Of a DNA stretch of 64,000 nt, positions 12,286-23,766 are shown piece by piece; within the stretch, counting starts at the first letter, position 1; every line of letters starts with the position of its first letter. The notes under the pieces are model-generated. The model was given only the letters and a program-made list of their open reading frames with translations, was not told where the DNA came from and ran no database searches. The translations under genes were made by a program, and so were the position numbers. The stretch is from Ypsolopha sequella (lineage: Eukaryota > Arthropoda > Insecta > Lepidoptera > Ypsolophidae): assembly GCA_934047225.1 (NCBI GenBank), contig OW204000.1:18494001-18558000 (forward strand), in the 5' to 3' direction.

Positions 12286-12665
12286 TTACGTCCGTCTAAA
12301 GGTAAAACCAAATAATTACTACAAAAAAATAGTTCGAACATACATAATTTTTAATTTTGTACATGTCATTGCTGTTTAAATTACCTTTAGTATACTTGCA
12401 CGAAAAATAATCTCCAAAACCAATCATTTAATTTTTCCTACCGAGCATATTTCAAACTTTTCGCACTTATTTAGTTTTCACTGTGAAATATTCAGTTTTG
12501 CCACTACGTTATTATTTAAATGTCAAATGTATCGTAATCGCCAATGTTAAATAAGTACTTTAGTTTTTTTTCTAATTGCTATGCTAAGCGGACTTTGGTA
12601 ATAATTTTACATTTAGTTGTTTGTATTGAGTTTATGTATTTGGATAACATTTTTAACTGGCACAG

Positions 12666-12828
12666 GGCCGCGGGCTGGTCCTACGCGCCGCACGTCACTG
12701 ACGCACGTGCTAATATGGCGGCCGCGGGCGCGGCGTCGTCCACAGAAGCAGAGTCTGGCCGAGTTCCTGGAGGTGGATGATAACGAGGTGGTCGAAGCGC
12801 AGAGACCATATCTCACTGGACATAATAG
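12666..12828 (+). CDS. Su(z)12: Su(z)12 exon
   Basis: Encodes 'TRRTSLTHVLIWRPRARR' and 'SLAEFLEVDDNEVVEAQRPY' ending 'LTGHN', matching 'KRTPITHILVCRPKR...SGHNR' of SUZ12. The acceptor 'ttaactggcacag' ends at 12665 and the donor is 'gtgagt' at 12829. It enters with two bases and leaves two, in agreement with both neighbours. Confidence 0.92.
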
Positions 12829-12904
12829 GTGAGTCATTTGTATGAATATATAAACACTTTGACTATATGTTTTTATTGCGAAATCCATCACTTTGTACAT
12901 TCTA

Positions 12905-13285
12905 AATTATTATTATAGTGCATTACAAACTTGAAATCAATTATAATCAAATTTTAAAAGCACAAATATTTTGAAAAATTTTTTGGACTAGGATTTAAAA
13001 CTGCGACCTTTTGCTTACATGACAGGCGCGCTACCTGAAGTGCGGGAAATCACATAACGCCCTCGTGAGCATTCAGTATGTGCATTAAAAGTTACAAAAA
13101 CGGTGTAAAGGTATGATGGAAAAATTCGTTGTTCGATATGAACCTCGGTAACGCGCCTGTCATGTAAGCAGGAGGTCCAGTTTCAAATCCTGGCACGAGG
13201 AATTGTTTCAAAATATTTGTACTTTTAATTTTTTTTCTGATTGATTTCAAGTTTGTAATGCACTCTGATAATAATTAGAATTAAA
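12905..13285. repeat. Foldback MITE with SINE-like core
   Basis: Arms of about 75 bp are inverted: 'gtgcattacaaacttgaaat' near 12919 and its complement 'atttcaagtttgtaatgcac' near 13244. The core includes 'cctgtcatgtaagca' on both sides and a box-B-like 'agtttcaaatcctgg'. A related element lies at 41525-41890. Confidence 0.65.
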
Positions 13286-13520
13286 CACTTTATTACACAT
13301 AAAAACAAGAATTACCAAATACAAAAAACAGAAGGCGAGGGCGGACTTATTACTGTAAGAAATTTCATTCAGTCTGCCGTGGGGATAACATAAACAGATT
13401 TCTATCTTTGGCGCAGTGTGTAAATCCAACCCGCACCCGATCTTTCAATTTGAATGGGGCCTTAGAGGAAGAAAGATGGACAAGCGGACCAATCATAGCG
13501 TTGCACTAACCCCGCGCTTC

Positions 13521-13862
13521 TATAGGTTGTCAACTTCGTGCTTACGAAGGGTACAGGCGTTGGCGGGTACGAGGCAGCACGCGACTTAGTGTGCAGGGCC
13601 GTGCGCAAGGCATTCCAAGTACACAAGCATGACATTGAAAACTTTAAAATATCATAGAGTCTACAAAAGAGATCCATTATACATCGGGTTATACTACCCT
13701 TATCTATGAAGCGACCTGCCCGGCGATTGGCCATCCGCCTTGGTCCGCCCCACACGTCGTGCTCGCTCACCCTCCCGCCACACCATCCGCATCCCCTCCG
13801 AGACCCCGCCCGCCAACCCCTATACCCCGTGGGCGCGGTAGGCACGAAGTTGACAACCTATA
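13521..13862. mobile_element. MITE, copy 1 of a two-copy family
   Basis: The ends are inverted: 'tataggttgtcaacttcgtg' and 'cacgaagttgacaacctata'. A shorter copy lies at 24526-24752, sharing 'gtgcagggccgtgc' and 'aaggcattccaagtacacaa'. The superfamily is not determined. Confidence 0.7.
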
Positions 13863-14396
13863 GTCTCGATGACCTTCCTCCTAACGCGATGGTCTGTTAC
13901 AAACGACGTAGGTCGCGTACGGCTTGACGCTGTACGCGGTATATAAATGCTTTAGATGGAATTGCGCTATAGTGGCATCTCTCACACGCCTGACGCGGCG
14001 CACGTGCACTGTGCGTGGCGTCCGTACGTTGTATTAACAATATTCTTTAAACTTGACATCGTTAATATATAAATGTTTTTTTATTAAAGTATAAAACAGC
14101 CCTCCGCCTCTCTTCACAAAAATGTCGTGACGCCTTTTTCTTCTTTCCTTTCTCAGTAAAATTTGTAACAAGTAAAATTTGTGTAAACCTGCATGCCCTA
14201 AAAAGCGTGTATCTGTGCCCGAAGTAAATAAGGCTCTCACCATATCACGTTGGAACGTAATCGTCGGTGAAAGAAGGGTACAATGAGTGTTCTTGTCAAC
14301 ACTCAGAAACACTTCTAACACCCCCTCGGGGATATAATGTCGTATTTTGCTTATAAATGTTTGATGCATTGCCAATCATATATTTCACAAAACTAA

Positions 14397-14520
14397 GTAC
14401 ATACATACATATACTCACGCCTGTCTTCCAAAGGGGTAGGCAGAGACTACAGATTTCTATCTGCTACGATCCTGACACACCTCTTTTGCTTCTTCCACAT
14501 CCATCAATCTAGTCATACAA
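14397..14520 (-). mobile_element. LINE 3'-end fragment (RTE-type tail)
   Basis: Contains 'actcacgcctgtcttccaaa' and 'ggcagagactacagatttct', the same tail as at 27620-27715, 33345-33435 and 51095-51540. In the longest copy it follows a LINE C-terminal reading frame on the minus strand. It lies about 100 bp before the last Su(z)12 exon. Confidence 0.65.
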
Positions 14521-14621
14521 GCTATTCTATTCCAGGTACTTTTGTCATTGCCCTTCTTCAACTACGTCTTTGTTAAAAACTCCTTGCAAACTCTGTAACT
14601 CGCGATCTTTTCCTCTTCCAG

Positions 14622-15318
14622 ACTATACCATCACACCATAACCTGCCTCCCGGTCTACCCTAAAGAGCTAGACATCGACTCAGAAGGTGAGACCGACCCA
14701 CTGTGGCTTCAGCAGAAAACTATGATGATGATAGACGAATTCACAGACGTCAACGAAGGGGAGAAAGAGTTGATGAAAATGTGGAACCTACACGTTATGA
14801 AGTACAACTATGTAGGCGACTGCCAGATCCCGCTAGCTTGCCAAATGTTCCTGCAAATGAAGGGGAAGGAGTTACTTGAAAAGAATCTGTACAGGAATTT
14901 CATTCTTCACTTGAGTTCCCTGCACGATTTCGGACTGCTCAGTCCGACGGCGCTGTATCACACGGTGCAACTGCTAAACCAAATGTTGGCTGATAACGCC
15001 GAAGCCAAAGATAGGATGAGGATGTCGTTAAAAGCGCAGCGAGAGCACTGGAACGCGGTGGGGAAGTTCCAGCAGCCTGTGATCATAGAGCAGAAGCCTC
15101 AGACCAACGTCGCTAAGCTAAATAATGTCGAAGCGTCGCCTTCAGTGAGACGAAAAACTTGTAACCTCCAAAACGCTAACAGAATGGCGATAAATTTCAA
15201 CAAACAAGCCAGCCCGGGACCTAGTCGTCCGAACGGAGATACGAAGCGTAAAATGTCTTCGGGAAGTATACAGAGTCGCAAACGCTCTTCTATATCGGAA
15301 AGAAAGATCTCTATCTAG
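14622..15318 (+). CDS. Su(z)12: Su(z)12 last exon: VEFS box and C-terminal tail
   Basis: The acceptor 'tcctcttccag' ends at 14621. The exon opens with 'LYHHTITCLPVYPKELDIDS', then the acidic 'GETDPLWLQQK', then the VEFS box 'DEFTDVNEGEKELMKMWNLH', 'GKELLEKNLYRNFILHLSSL' and 'HDFGLLSPTALYHTV'. In PRC2 the VEFS box contacts the catalytic subunit E(z)/EZH2. After it comes a basic, serine-rich tail ending 'RKRSSISERKISI' and a TAG stop at 15316-15318. The six exons in this window add up to about 546 residues. No convincing poly(A) signal was found close to the stop. Confidence 0.95.
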
Positions 15319-15538
15319 CGAATTATTAGAAGGAAAGGGCTGTTAAAAGCGTGAGGCTATGAGAATAATCTGATAGTCTTTTACAACTTATTTTTTAAGA
15401 TTGGCGACAGGTTAATTCTGTACTGTCTTGTTTTGTGCAGGTTTTTTTAGATTCGAAGGCTCGTATGATTTTAGTGACAACTTTTTTTTTTATTGTGGAT
15501 GATCTAACTAGAGCTAGAGAACTAGAGTTCGCAATTTT

Positions 15539-16984
15539 GTAGCACTGACGTCACAATAGGGTAGACGAGGGAGTAAATGGAACAGCCTAATTTAAATAAC
15601 AAAAACTGTGCTTATAATAAGTTGAAACTAATATAAAATTAAAATACTAATTCTATTCTGGGTAATGTGTTGAGAATAGGGATGCAACGATTACGTAATA
15701 ATTACGTATATCGTAATAATTACGATTAATAACGAAGCGATGCATCGTAGTAAGAATCGTGACGATTCTTAAATTGAAAGTTCTTCAGACATGGGTATGG
15801 GCTTAGTTCCCTTTGCATTCCCACATAATGAGAAAATTGAAAAAAAAGTCAATTGGGGTTAAGAATTTTACAAGTGAAAATTGTTGTTTGCCAATTTAAT
15901 TATTTAATTTACTAATCAGTTAGTGAATAGTCTGGCGTTAAAAAAGTGTATTCTGGGGTGAAGCTGACAGCCATAACGCCACAAAGAAAGGAACATAAGT
16001 AGTACTTAATATCTGGGAATATTTTACAAAAAACATTTTTTTTTAATAATCGTAATGCATCTGTTATCGTAATGAATAACGATTATTATCGTAATCGTAA
16101 TGGCCGAATGGTTGCATCCCTAGTTGAGAACATACTTTTACATTATATACAAATTGCAATACAAAGCAATCCCTCCACTCAAAATAGTTGCGATATACTG
16201 ATAGATATCAAACTTAATTTTCTTCACCTCCTGTTATATTTTAACATATTAGAATTGTAGGAAATTAACTATATAACCTCATTAAGCTTTGACCTGAGGG
16301 AAATTTACGTTTTTTTATGGAACTACACTTCACATTGATATAGCGCCTAGTGTCAGTATCTCTTGTTCTCATAAAGGTTTTAAGTTAAAAATTTGTTCGG
16401 TTCCGGTGAAAGTTGTTGCAATGGTAAGTATCAAATCCCCTACTAAATAAATATCTTAGTTCATTTTATTTTTGGAAAATAATTGACAATTAAATATGCG
16501 AAATAATATAATTCTATATGCGAAAAACTGATTATTAGAAATTGATTATTATGTTCAACATGCGTATGTATTGCGGTCTGTCTGTTATACATGAATCCCA
16601 TTCTTTATTGTGGATTGAAGGAGCTCTTTGTATCCAATATATAAAGACTGTTTCTTTAAATTAATGTTGCCTTTTTCATCCCCATTAAAAGAATTTCCCA
16701 TACAAAACTCTATATTCAGGGCCTGTTCATCTTTTTGGTTTGTTCTCTTGATTTTCATTTCGTCAAGGATCCGAACCTTATAATTATAATCCAATTCATT
16801 TTCAATATTTGAAACCACTACATATAGAAGCGGGAATACGAAATATGATGGATATCTGGGGATCTCATAAGAATTCATCATTTTGTACAATTCTTTCTTT
16901 AGTGGAAATTAATTAAATACTGTGTTATTATTAGGCCGTTCCATTTACTCCCCCAACTACCCTATTGTGACGTCAGTGCTACGT
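15539..16984. mobile_element. 1.45-kb TIR element carrying a nested hAT MITE
   Basis: About 50-bp inverted ends: left 'gtagcactgacgtcacaata' then 'gggagtaaatggaac'; the right end at 16934-16984 is the reverse complement. The interior holds the hAT MITE at 15677-16122 and a minus-strand open frame of 101 codons at 16585-16890 that I do not recognise ('VRILDEMKIKRTNQKDEQAL'). It lies just downstream of the Su(z)12 stop and may be part of its 3' UTR. Confidence 0.6.
15677..16122. mobile_element. hAT-type MITE with 8-bp target duplication
   Basis: The ends are perfect 12-bp inverted repeats TAGGGATGCAAC / GTTGCATCCCTA, and 'gttgagaa' is present directly outside both ends (15669-15676 and 16123-16130). 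The 8-bp duplication is diagnostic of hAT elements. The inside is rich in 'cgtaatcgtaat' words. Confidence 0.85.
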
Positions 16985-17459
16985 AACGTCAGTGTACGTC
17001 AGTGTGACGTAATTGCGGAGTCCAGATCTAAAGATACTGCCGCATAATTTAATAAAATAATGTCAAACTCAAGTTAACGTGTATATGAGATGGAGTTATT
17101 GGTTATTAATTATTATCTTTAAATTATGCATTTTTAGTTTTGTGCTTTTCGTTTTTACTCGATCGAGTAGCGGTAATTTTTTTAAGTCCTTTTTTTATTA
17201 ATGCCACTTTATTCTGTGATCTTACTCTACCTTCGATGATTCGGAATCGCCTTTCGTATTCCTAGCTACCTCAGGCAGACTGTATTTTGGCGTACTTTAA
17301 AAATAGATGATACAAACGGACAAAACAACGCTTTACTCCTATCTCTATTGTAATGTACCCCGAGGCCCATTTACAATAATAATTATAATTAATTAGTTGG
17401 AAAACTAAATAAAAAGCTTTTCCTATAACTTTATTTACCGAGATGTTGCAAAGCACCCC

Positions 17460-17690
17460 TTTCACCCCTCAGTAATATGATACTAGATTTTCGAATACTA
17501 TAATTCCGACATGTATGCCTTCTGGTATAAAATGCAAATACACATGATTATCATGGTACGAGGGTCAGGAGCAGTCAGAGGCCGGTGGCTTCTTTTGTAT
17601 CGAGAGTCGAGACGGCGGCATTTCCTTTGACGCGGCGGCAGGTGTCAGTCGGGGGAATGACCCGCTTTGCAACGTCTCGGTAAACATAGT
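17460..17690. repeat. MITE fragment shared with 25227-25570
   Basis: The words 'atcatggtacgagggtcag', 'ggcggcaggtgtcagtcggg' and 'acccgctttgcaacgtctcg' recur in reverse orientation at 25227-25570. Open frame 17701-17904 follows but shows no family resemblance and is not called. Confidence 0.55.
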
Positions 17691-18751
17691 ATATTGAAGG
17701 ATGAGACTGAAAAAATATGGCAAATTAAAAATATATTTGTATGTTAACACTTGCTGTAGAAAAGATGATACAGGATCAGATGAACTTAACATTTTCCCCC
17801 GACAGCAGATATTGTTGTATGACAATCTTTCGGTTGTGATACAAGGACTCCCGCAATCTTTGGTTTTCAAAATACGAGTATCTAAAAAGAAATACTGTTC
17901 TTAAGATGTTTCACCGTCAACCACCTGTTCATAACTTCATTTCTGAAAGTTTTTATTCTCCCCCCTAAAACAAATCCTGGCTACGGGCCTGATTGTGTCC
18001 ACGGGGTGGATTTGGAGTTAAAAAACAAAATAACCACTTACAGAAGGTTTACTCCGCATAACTAGCGAAAACAGGCGCACGGTCTCGCTCGATCTCGGAT
18101 GAAGTCGGTCGAATGCCAATACGAAATTCAGCCGAGATCATCATACGTACGCGTCTATGCATGTTTGCGTCTGTTTTCGCTCCGTCGTCGAGTAGGCCTT
18201 CTGGTTGTATCTATTTTGTGGTTAAAGGGAGAGTCATGCAACATATTTATTTGCATTATGAGGTGAAGTTTCTTATATGTTGATTACGCGCAGCGACAAT
18301 ATTTTTGGGGGTGCCAGCTAGTTAAAAAAAACCCAGTCTCATCTATCGATAGCCTGTCCATTTGACAAAATTGGGCCTCTAGTTTGAGGCCACATTACAA
18401 TAAATGTTTTTTATCAGATCTTTTAGATCGTAATGAAACGAGATGTTGTAACTTTTTATAATAATAGTATTTTAATAGAAGTGATGATTTAAGACTAGAT
18501 TTATTCACTGCCGCACGATAATCTTACTTATAATTGTTAGTTAGGTCGAATAGCTGGTGTATGGAAAGTGATAGGTATGTGTTGTGCGTGTGCTAGTTCT
18601 TATCTCCGTTGGCGGTGGCTTTCGAAAAGTAATAGAAAATAACAGATAACGTAGAAAAAATTCGGATGATTTGAGGCTTACGCTTCCCCTACTACCCAGT
18701 CGTTCCGCCGCCAATCCTTATATGTGAAACTTTCATTGTTTCTCAACAATA

Positions 18752-19103
18752 TTTAGCAGCCGGATTGTGAAAAACCCGCCTTTTTCTAATTCATCGAAAA
18801 AGAACACTTAAATTATAAATTTGCTCAATAGTTATTCAATAAAACCTATGTATTGTATATACTGTCATCGCAGTCTCCATTGGTTTCTGTAAATTAGAAT
18901 TTTAAACTTTAATATATTTTTTTTACCACTTTTTCGGCGTGATTAATATGTGTACCCATGCCAAATTACATCTTTCTAGTACTAAGAGTCTCTGAGCTAA
19001 GCCGCGGACAGACAGACAGACATGGCGAAACTATAAGGGTTCCTTGCTGACTACGAAACCCTAAAAATGCGGGTTTTTCACAATCCGGCTTCTAAACGGT
19101 TCT
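18752..19103. mobile_element. MITE family 'gcagccggattgtgaaa', copy 1
   Basis: The left end 'gcagccggattgtgaaaaac' and the right end, its complement near 19077-19095, delimit the element. A piece with 'gacagacagacagacatggc' and 'ggttccttgctgactacgaa', from another dispersed repeat, sits inside. Other copies lie at 30362-30763 and, partial, at 63720-63885. Confidence 0.65.
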
Positions 19104-19472
19104 TAATTGATTTACTCATTGATATTTTCTCAATAGTTGTAAGTGGGAGTGTTTCAATATTCGTATTCCATTGATAACCAAGTTACTGGTCGTATCTTTT
19201 ACAATATACACGTTTTAAGTTTAGTTAATGCTTACGTTGATCCTCTATGCATAGGTAACGTAGTGAAGTGAGTTACATAATGCTAGTGGTTATTTGAATT
19301 TAACAACGTTACTTTTGAATTGTTCAAATGTAGCCATGTTCAATAAAGTTATTGTACTTATGGATTCAGAAATCGATTATAACCATTTATTTTTATAATT
19401 GCGTTTTATTTTTTGAAGTTTCGAACCTTTGACTCTCTGGCCAAATACAATCAAAATAGGAATGTCACGTGA

Positions 19473-19619
19473 GCCGTGAAAAGAGAAAAATGGAAAGTCA
19501 TTAGACAAAGTTTCCAACCTGAAATTCATTGTTTAATATGTCACAAACGAAGAACAGCATCAGATCACTTGATAAAATTAGAACAGACTTACAAAACTCG
19601 AGCAAGAATGCGTCGGACG
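19473..19619 (+). CDS. Possible upstream exon of unknown gene
   Basis: An open stretch reading 'EIHCLICHKRRTASDHLIKL' and 'YKTRARMRRT' ends at a strong donor 'gtaagt' (19620). The exon start is uncertain: an in-frame stop lies at 19470-19472, no ATG opens the frame, and no good acceptor was found. Ends in phase 0, which fits the short exon at 19702. The CxxC motif could hint at a zinc site, but nothing is recognised. Confidence 0.35.
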
Positions 19620-19701
19620 GTAAGTCCTGGGCGTAGATGTGACCCTCACGACGAAATGTCCTGAAAGGCATAAAACATAACAAATAAACGCTTATTTTTA
19701 G

Positions 19702-19750
19702 GTGAAGTCAACGTTTGTAACGATACGGAAAGATGCACTTACGCCGGTAC
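19702..19750 (+). CDS. Possible short exon of unknown gene
   Basis: The acceptor 'cttatttttag' ends at 19701. The frame 'VKSTFVTIRKDALTPV' is open, and a donor 'gtaaaa' at 19751 would leave one base. That joins in phase with the well-supported exon at 21877 to read 'TPVLTVSKKPSPEDD'. Using 'gtacgt' at 19747 instead would break phase. Supported by phase only. Confidence 0.4.
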
Positions 19751-20082
19751 GTAAAATCACTTCTAGATTAGTATTTCTATCGACAGCATGAAAAAAACGA
19801 CGCTTCGTTTGACACGCCAACAAGAATTTTCAATGTGTCATCAAAGGTTTGTCCATATCCCAATGCATTAAAAATGAGAATATTATCAGAAGTCAAATTT
19901 TCCGAAAATGGCCCATCCCATCTATCATTTTACGAAAATATGTTGATGTGAGTGTGATTCGTTTTCTAATTTGACGACAGTGGAAGTAAACTGCCCCCTT
20001 ATTGTTTATTTTCAACATCTGTCGTTATCGTTTTCAAATGTACAAATTATGTGTAGCGTACAGACATTCAATAATTTAACCC

Positions 20083-20533
20083 ATCCATCCATCAGCCCGT
20101 ATTCGTCCACTGCTCGACATAGGCCTCTCCCATATTACGCCACTCTTGGCGGTCCTCAGTCATCCATCCTCATCCAGCCGCCACCCGCAACGTTCTTCAG
20201 ATCGTCAGTCCAGCGGGCACGAGGGCGGCCTACGCTGCGCTTTGCTGTACGTGGTCTCCATTCCAATGCCTTACGGCCCCAACGGTTATCACCACAGAAC
20301 ATAAATGTTCTGAGGTTATCACGTCGGCGACAAATATGGCCAGTCCATTGTAACCTCAACTTACTGATTTGGCAGGCTATGTCGGTCACCTTCGGTCTCT
20401 GACGAATATCTTCGTTTCGGATTTTATCCATCAGAGATATCCCAAGCATAGCCCGCTCCATAGCTCGTTGAGCGACCTTAAATCGGCGGATCAAGCCTTT
20501 GGTAAGTACGTCATCACTGGAAGGCGGACGCAC
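20083..20533 (-). pseudogene. RTE-clade LINE, C-terminal ORF2 fragment and tail
   Basis: The minus-strand frame reads 'RRFKVAQRAMERAMLGISL', 'LRLQWTGHICRRRDN' and 'RPRTAKRSVGRPRARWTDDL', the typical C-terminal end of RTE-type ORF2 proteins abundant in Lepidoptera. The reverse transcriptase and endonuclease are missing (5' truncation). It ends in a GATGGATGGATGG tail. Its last ~75 bp are shared with the SINE-like elements at 5962, 21066 and 31053. Confidence 0.85.
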
Positions 20534-20837
20534 TGGTTGTAAACTTTAGCCTTTAAGCAATTCAATAATTTATTTTATTTTAACCTAAATAATTTATTGA
20601 ATGTTAATTCAATAATATTGATGTCTTTGGTGTAGCGTCATTTCTAGCCAATCACAATACGTTTGAACGTGATAGCGATAGTTGTTGAATTTAGAGAATA
20701 AGGTCTATCCGACATTTAAATCAACCGCGTTTTAATTTATCAATTTTAAGGATGTTTTAGAGCGATTGCAACAAATACTTATAGAATCTTAACATTTTGT
20801 ATAAGCTGGATTTGCAAAAAATATCTCTTATGACCAG

Positions 20838-21474
20838 AGGGCCTCTTATGTATTTTTAGTTGCCACCTGGACTGGGTGCCTATCATCAAAAACATGATAT
20901 ACAATCGCATTCCCATTGTCAAAGGATATGTTCGCACTTGAAGTGACGACACAGTTCGTAAGTAGTACAATACCCATTAAACGCAAAGTTGAAAGTTCAG
21001 TTTTCATCTGTTTTGGATGATAGGCCCCCAGTCTTGGACGAATAAACCAGAGTCCAGTTGGCAACAATCCATCCATCCATCAGCCTAGTTCGTCCACTGC
21101 TGGACATAAGCCTTTCCAGGACTTTGCCACTCCCGGCGGTCATCCTGGAAGAATTGCCCATACTCACACACGCTGGGCAGGCGGGTTGGTGAGCGCGGTG
21201 CCGGAACCTTCGCACCAGTGACGCCGCTGCCCGTCACCAGTCTGTTCCATATAAGGCCCGGCTATTAGGGATGGATATACCGCCATCCATCGGTCCCAGG
21301 CATGCCGGGCCTCCTGGTTTTTTGCCTGTGAGCTGTCCTCTTACTCTCCCCCGAATTACTTCGAGGGAGTCTCCAAGTAAGATGGTGGTACCTCCACGGT
21401 CAACCCGCATCGGGTTGAGCCCGGCATCAGCTCTACCACCTGAAGTTGGCAACCAAAGATACATAATAGAGGGA
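20838..21474. mobile_element. PIF/Harbinger-like MITE, interrupted copy
   Basis: This is a diverged member of the 231-bp family, flanked by CAG on both sides (20835-20837 and 21475-21477). It is split by the SINE-like element at 21066-21443; the SINE duplicated 10 bp of it, 'AGTTGGCAAC' (21056-21065 and 21444-21453). Confidence 0.8.
21066..21443 (-). mobile_element. SINE-like element, copy 2 (378 bp)
   Basis: This is the reverse-oriented copy of the element at 5962-6329. Its exact ends follow from the 10-bp duplication of host MITE sequence on either side. The 'gatggatggatgg' tail is at the left. Confidence 0.85.
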
Positions 21475-21876
21475 CAGTTTGGTTCCACTGTCGTCATTTT
21501 GTAGTACGTATAAATAAGTACCAAAAGCGATGTCTTTGGAACGAAGTTCCGAATTGCAGGTTACATTCCAGACGCTTGGCGAATGAGAGCTAGCTAGACC
21601 TAAAAAATTGCAAGACTTCGACCAGAGAATATAAAGTATTACTACGTACTTCGACCGTCACTACACTTGTTATAGTATGAGTGCTTACAAGCGGTTGTCT
21701 ATGTATGGTTTTATTACTGCAGTATAGAAGTTCGGCGTGCGCGTCAGCAGTGAAAGGAACTTCGTTCCAACCGGGTGTCCCACGAAACCTCTAGTTCTTT
21801 TTTCGCAAAATATACTATCCTATAGTTAATATTCGTCCATGCCAAGTTTTAGCGGTCAAAATAGTTTAAATTCCAG

Positions 21877-22105
21877 TGACAGTGTCCAAGAAGCCATCGC
21901 CCGAAGATGACCTATCCCAGGGTCAGAAGTCCTTCATCAGCATACACTCAACAGACCAGCTGTTCCAAGTATCGGAAACTCGCGACTCGCCCAGCCTCGA
22001 CGAATGTAATGTGGAAGTTTTAAGCCTGAACGAGGTATTTCCATCCACTTCGGAAGAAAGTGTCTCCAATGATGACGATGTTCCTGTTGCGAAGAGGAAG
22101 AATGA
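21877..22105 (+). CDS. Unknown gene, exon (acidic, serine-rich)
   Basis: The acceptor 'tttaaattccag' ends at 21876 and the donor 'gtgagt' begins at 22106. The translation has 'DDLSQGQKSFISIHSTDQL', 'SLDECNVEVLSLNEVF' and 'STSEESVSNDDDVPVAKRKN', a polar, probably disordered region ending in a basic cluster. GC content is clearly above the flanks. It leaves two bases (GA) that join with the first base of the exon at 24998. I do not recognise the protein. It may be nuclear, judging only by the 'KRK' cluster. Confidence 0.75.
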
Positions 22106-22284
22106 GTGAGTTTGTGATTTTATTTTAAAAAGCCGACCAATTGGAGGACGTTTCATCTGTACAGACAGACTGAAGACGTCCACGTAAGTAGGAGTCAAAC
22201 CACTCGAGCGCAGGGGAAGATATGTTATAGGAGCTAAGAGGAAATGAATAAGTTTGTGGTTTTATTTTAAAAAGCCACTGACCG
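22106..22284. repeat. Duplicated exon border with a reverse-transcriptase scrap between the copies
   Basis: About 40 bp around the donor at 22106 ('aatgagtgagtttgtgattt' then 'ttaaaaagcc') is repeated at about 22242-22281 as 'aatgaataagtttgtggttt'. Between them, on the minus strand, 22127-22222 reads 'SSPALEWFDSYLRGRLQSV', which resembles the region of LINE reverse transcriptases just before the catalytic box. Confidence 0.55.
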
Positions 22285-23029
22285 CCTTTTTTTAGTAGTT
22301 CAAATGTCTGGACCATTTATCCAGAGGCCGCTAATTCAAATCGCGTAGGGACACATTTTGTGTCGGTCAGCGCTCTTCGGAAAGCATGTTAAGTGTTAAT
22401 CCATATTTGTGTCCTTAGTACGGCAATAGGGCTCACAAACTCACAACCCAACACGCTGGGAAGTAATAATCGTCGATGAAACGTGGGTGAACGTGTGAGC
22501 TATAACTTGCATTTCACACGACATATTAGGAAACACTTCTCACACCCCCTCGCGTGACGGTGTATTTTAATTTTTCCTCCGGATCTGGATAGTTCGAATC
22601 TCGAAAAAAAATTAAAAGGCCGGATTTTTGGGTTTTTAATAAAATTCTAATTTTGACAACGAAGTCCGGTTTTTTCGAAGTTCGCGCGACTCCGTTGCCT
22701 TTCTGTTCGCATGCGTCTCGACTCGCGCGCTGCTAGCCGCGTCGCAGAATTATAGCCACCCGCTACACCTGCGCCCGCGTCCCTCCGCCCGCGCCACTAC
22801 ATAATGTAGCATAAAACTACGTGTATAATTTAAAATTACCTAGGTACTTGAAAATTTTAAAAAATAAAATAAAAATTGCCAAAATACGAAAAATCCGGAT
22901 TTGTTTATGATGGTAATGTTAGAATCCGGATTTGCTTTGCAACACTATGCTAGGTTGCTCTTTCGTCTAGCTGCAGCAGCTCCATAAACCTGTCAAGCTT
23001 ACGTCGCGCGTCGTTGTACACGCACAATG

Positions 23030-23215
23030 GTACCGATTCGGTGATTCTTTATCTGAGGGTGAAGCACATCTTAACGTATTTGACAGGACTAAACTTAATT
23101 TAAGCGTTCTGTCCTTGTCTTTTCGATAAAGAAAGAAAAAGACGGGACGCTTAAAATAAGGTTAGTCCTGTCAAATAAGTTAAGACATGTTATGCCGAAT
23201 CGATACCACTACCTC
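23030..23215. mobile_element. Foldback MITE, copy 1
   Basis: Inverted halves around 'ttatttgacaggacta' and 'aatttaagcgttctgtc'. A second copy lies at 50690-50870 ('tttgacaggactaacct'). The ends contain 'accgattcgg / ccgaatcgat'. Confidence 0.65.
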
Positions 23216-23611
23216 ACAATGATGCCATGAAACGTTTTTCCGTTGCCCGTTTCAGCTTTAGGAATTTTTCTAGTTACGCAGCCGATACGGACGGACAAAG
23301 ATACACCTAAGCATATTTAGTTGAAGATTACGTAATAAAGAGGCTGCACACTTCAGTCAGAAGGTGGCGGTAGTACCTACAGTTGGTAGAACGCCGCGTC
23401 GGCGTCGCGGTTCCTCAATCTTGAGATAGGTTTCGAATCCTGTCGTTCAAGGTGCATACCAATGAGTTGTCCGATGTTATTTAGTATTTGTATATCTGCC
23501 ACGGGCATAGCCAGGTTTTAGTTTCGGGTTCAAGAAAATAAAACGACAAAAAGTGCATAAAATAAAATGAATATTTATTATGGTTGTGAAAAATTCTTTG
23601 CAAACGCAAAT

Positions 23612-23766
23612 GGCAGCTGCTATACTTCTTACATTATAGCTTGAGCTCTGTGACAGCTGTCAGCGCTATACATATTTGAGCATGAGAAAGAGAGTTAGAA
23701 ATACAAATTGTGTAGCGCTGTCCTGCTGTCACAGGGCTCAAGCTATAATATACGCACTATAGCAGA
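23612..23766. repeat. Foldback element
   Basis: The arms 'gcagctgctatacttctta' and 'cattatagcttgagc' at the left match, inverted, 'gctcaagctataatatacgc' and 'actatagcag' at the right, with 'gacagctgtcagcgc' inside. Confidence 0.6.

Noticed and set aside
17701..17904. 67-codon open frame as first exon of the unknown gene
   Set aside because: No acceptor or donor fits the phase of the next exon, and no similarity is recognised; the frame lies beside a MITE fragment.
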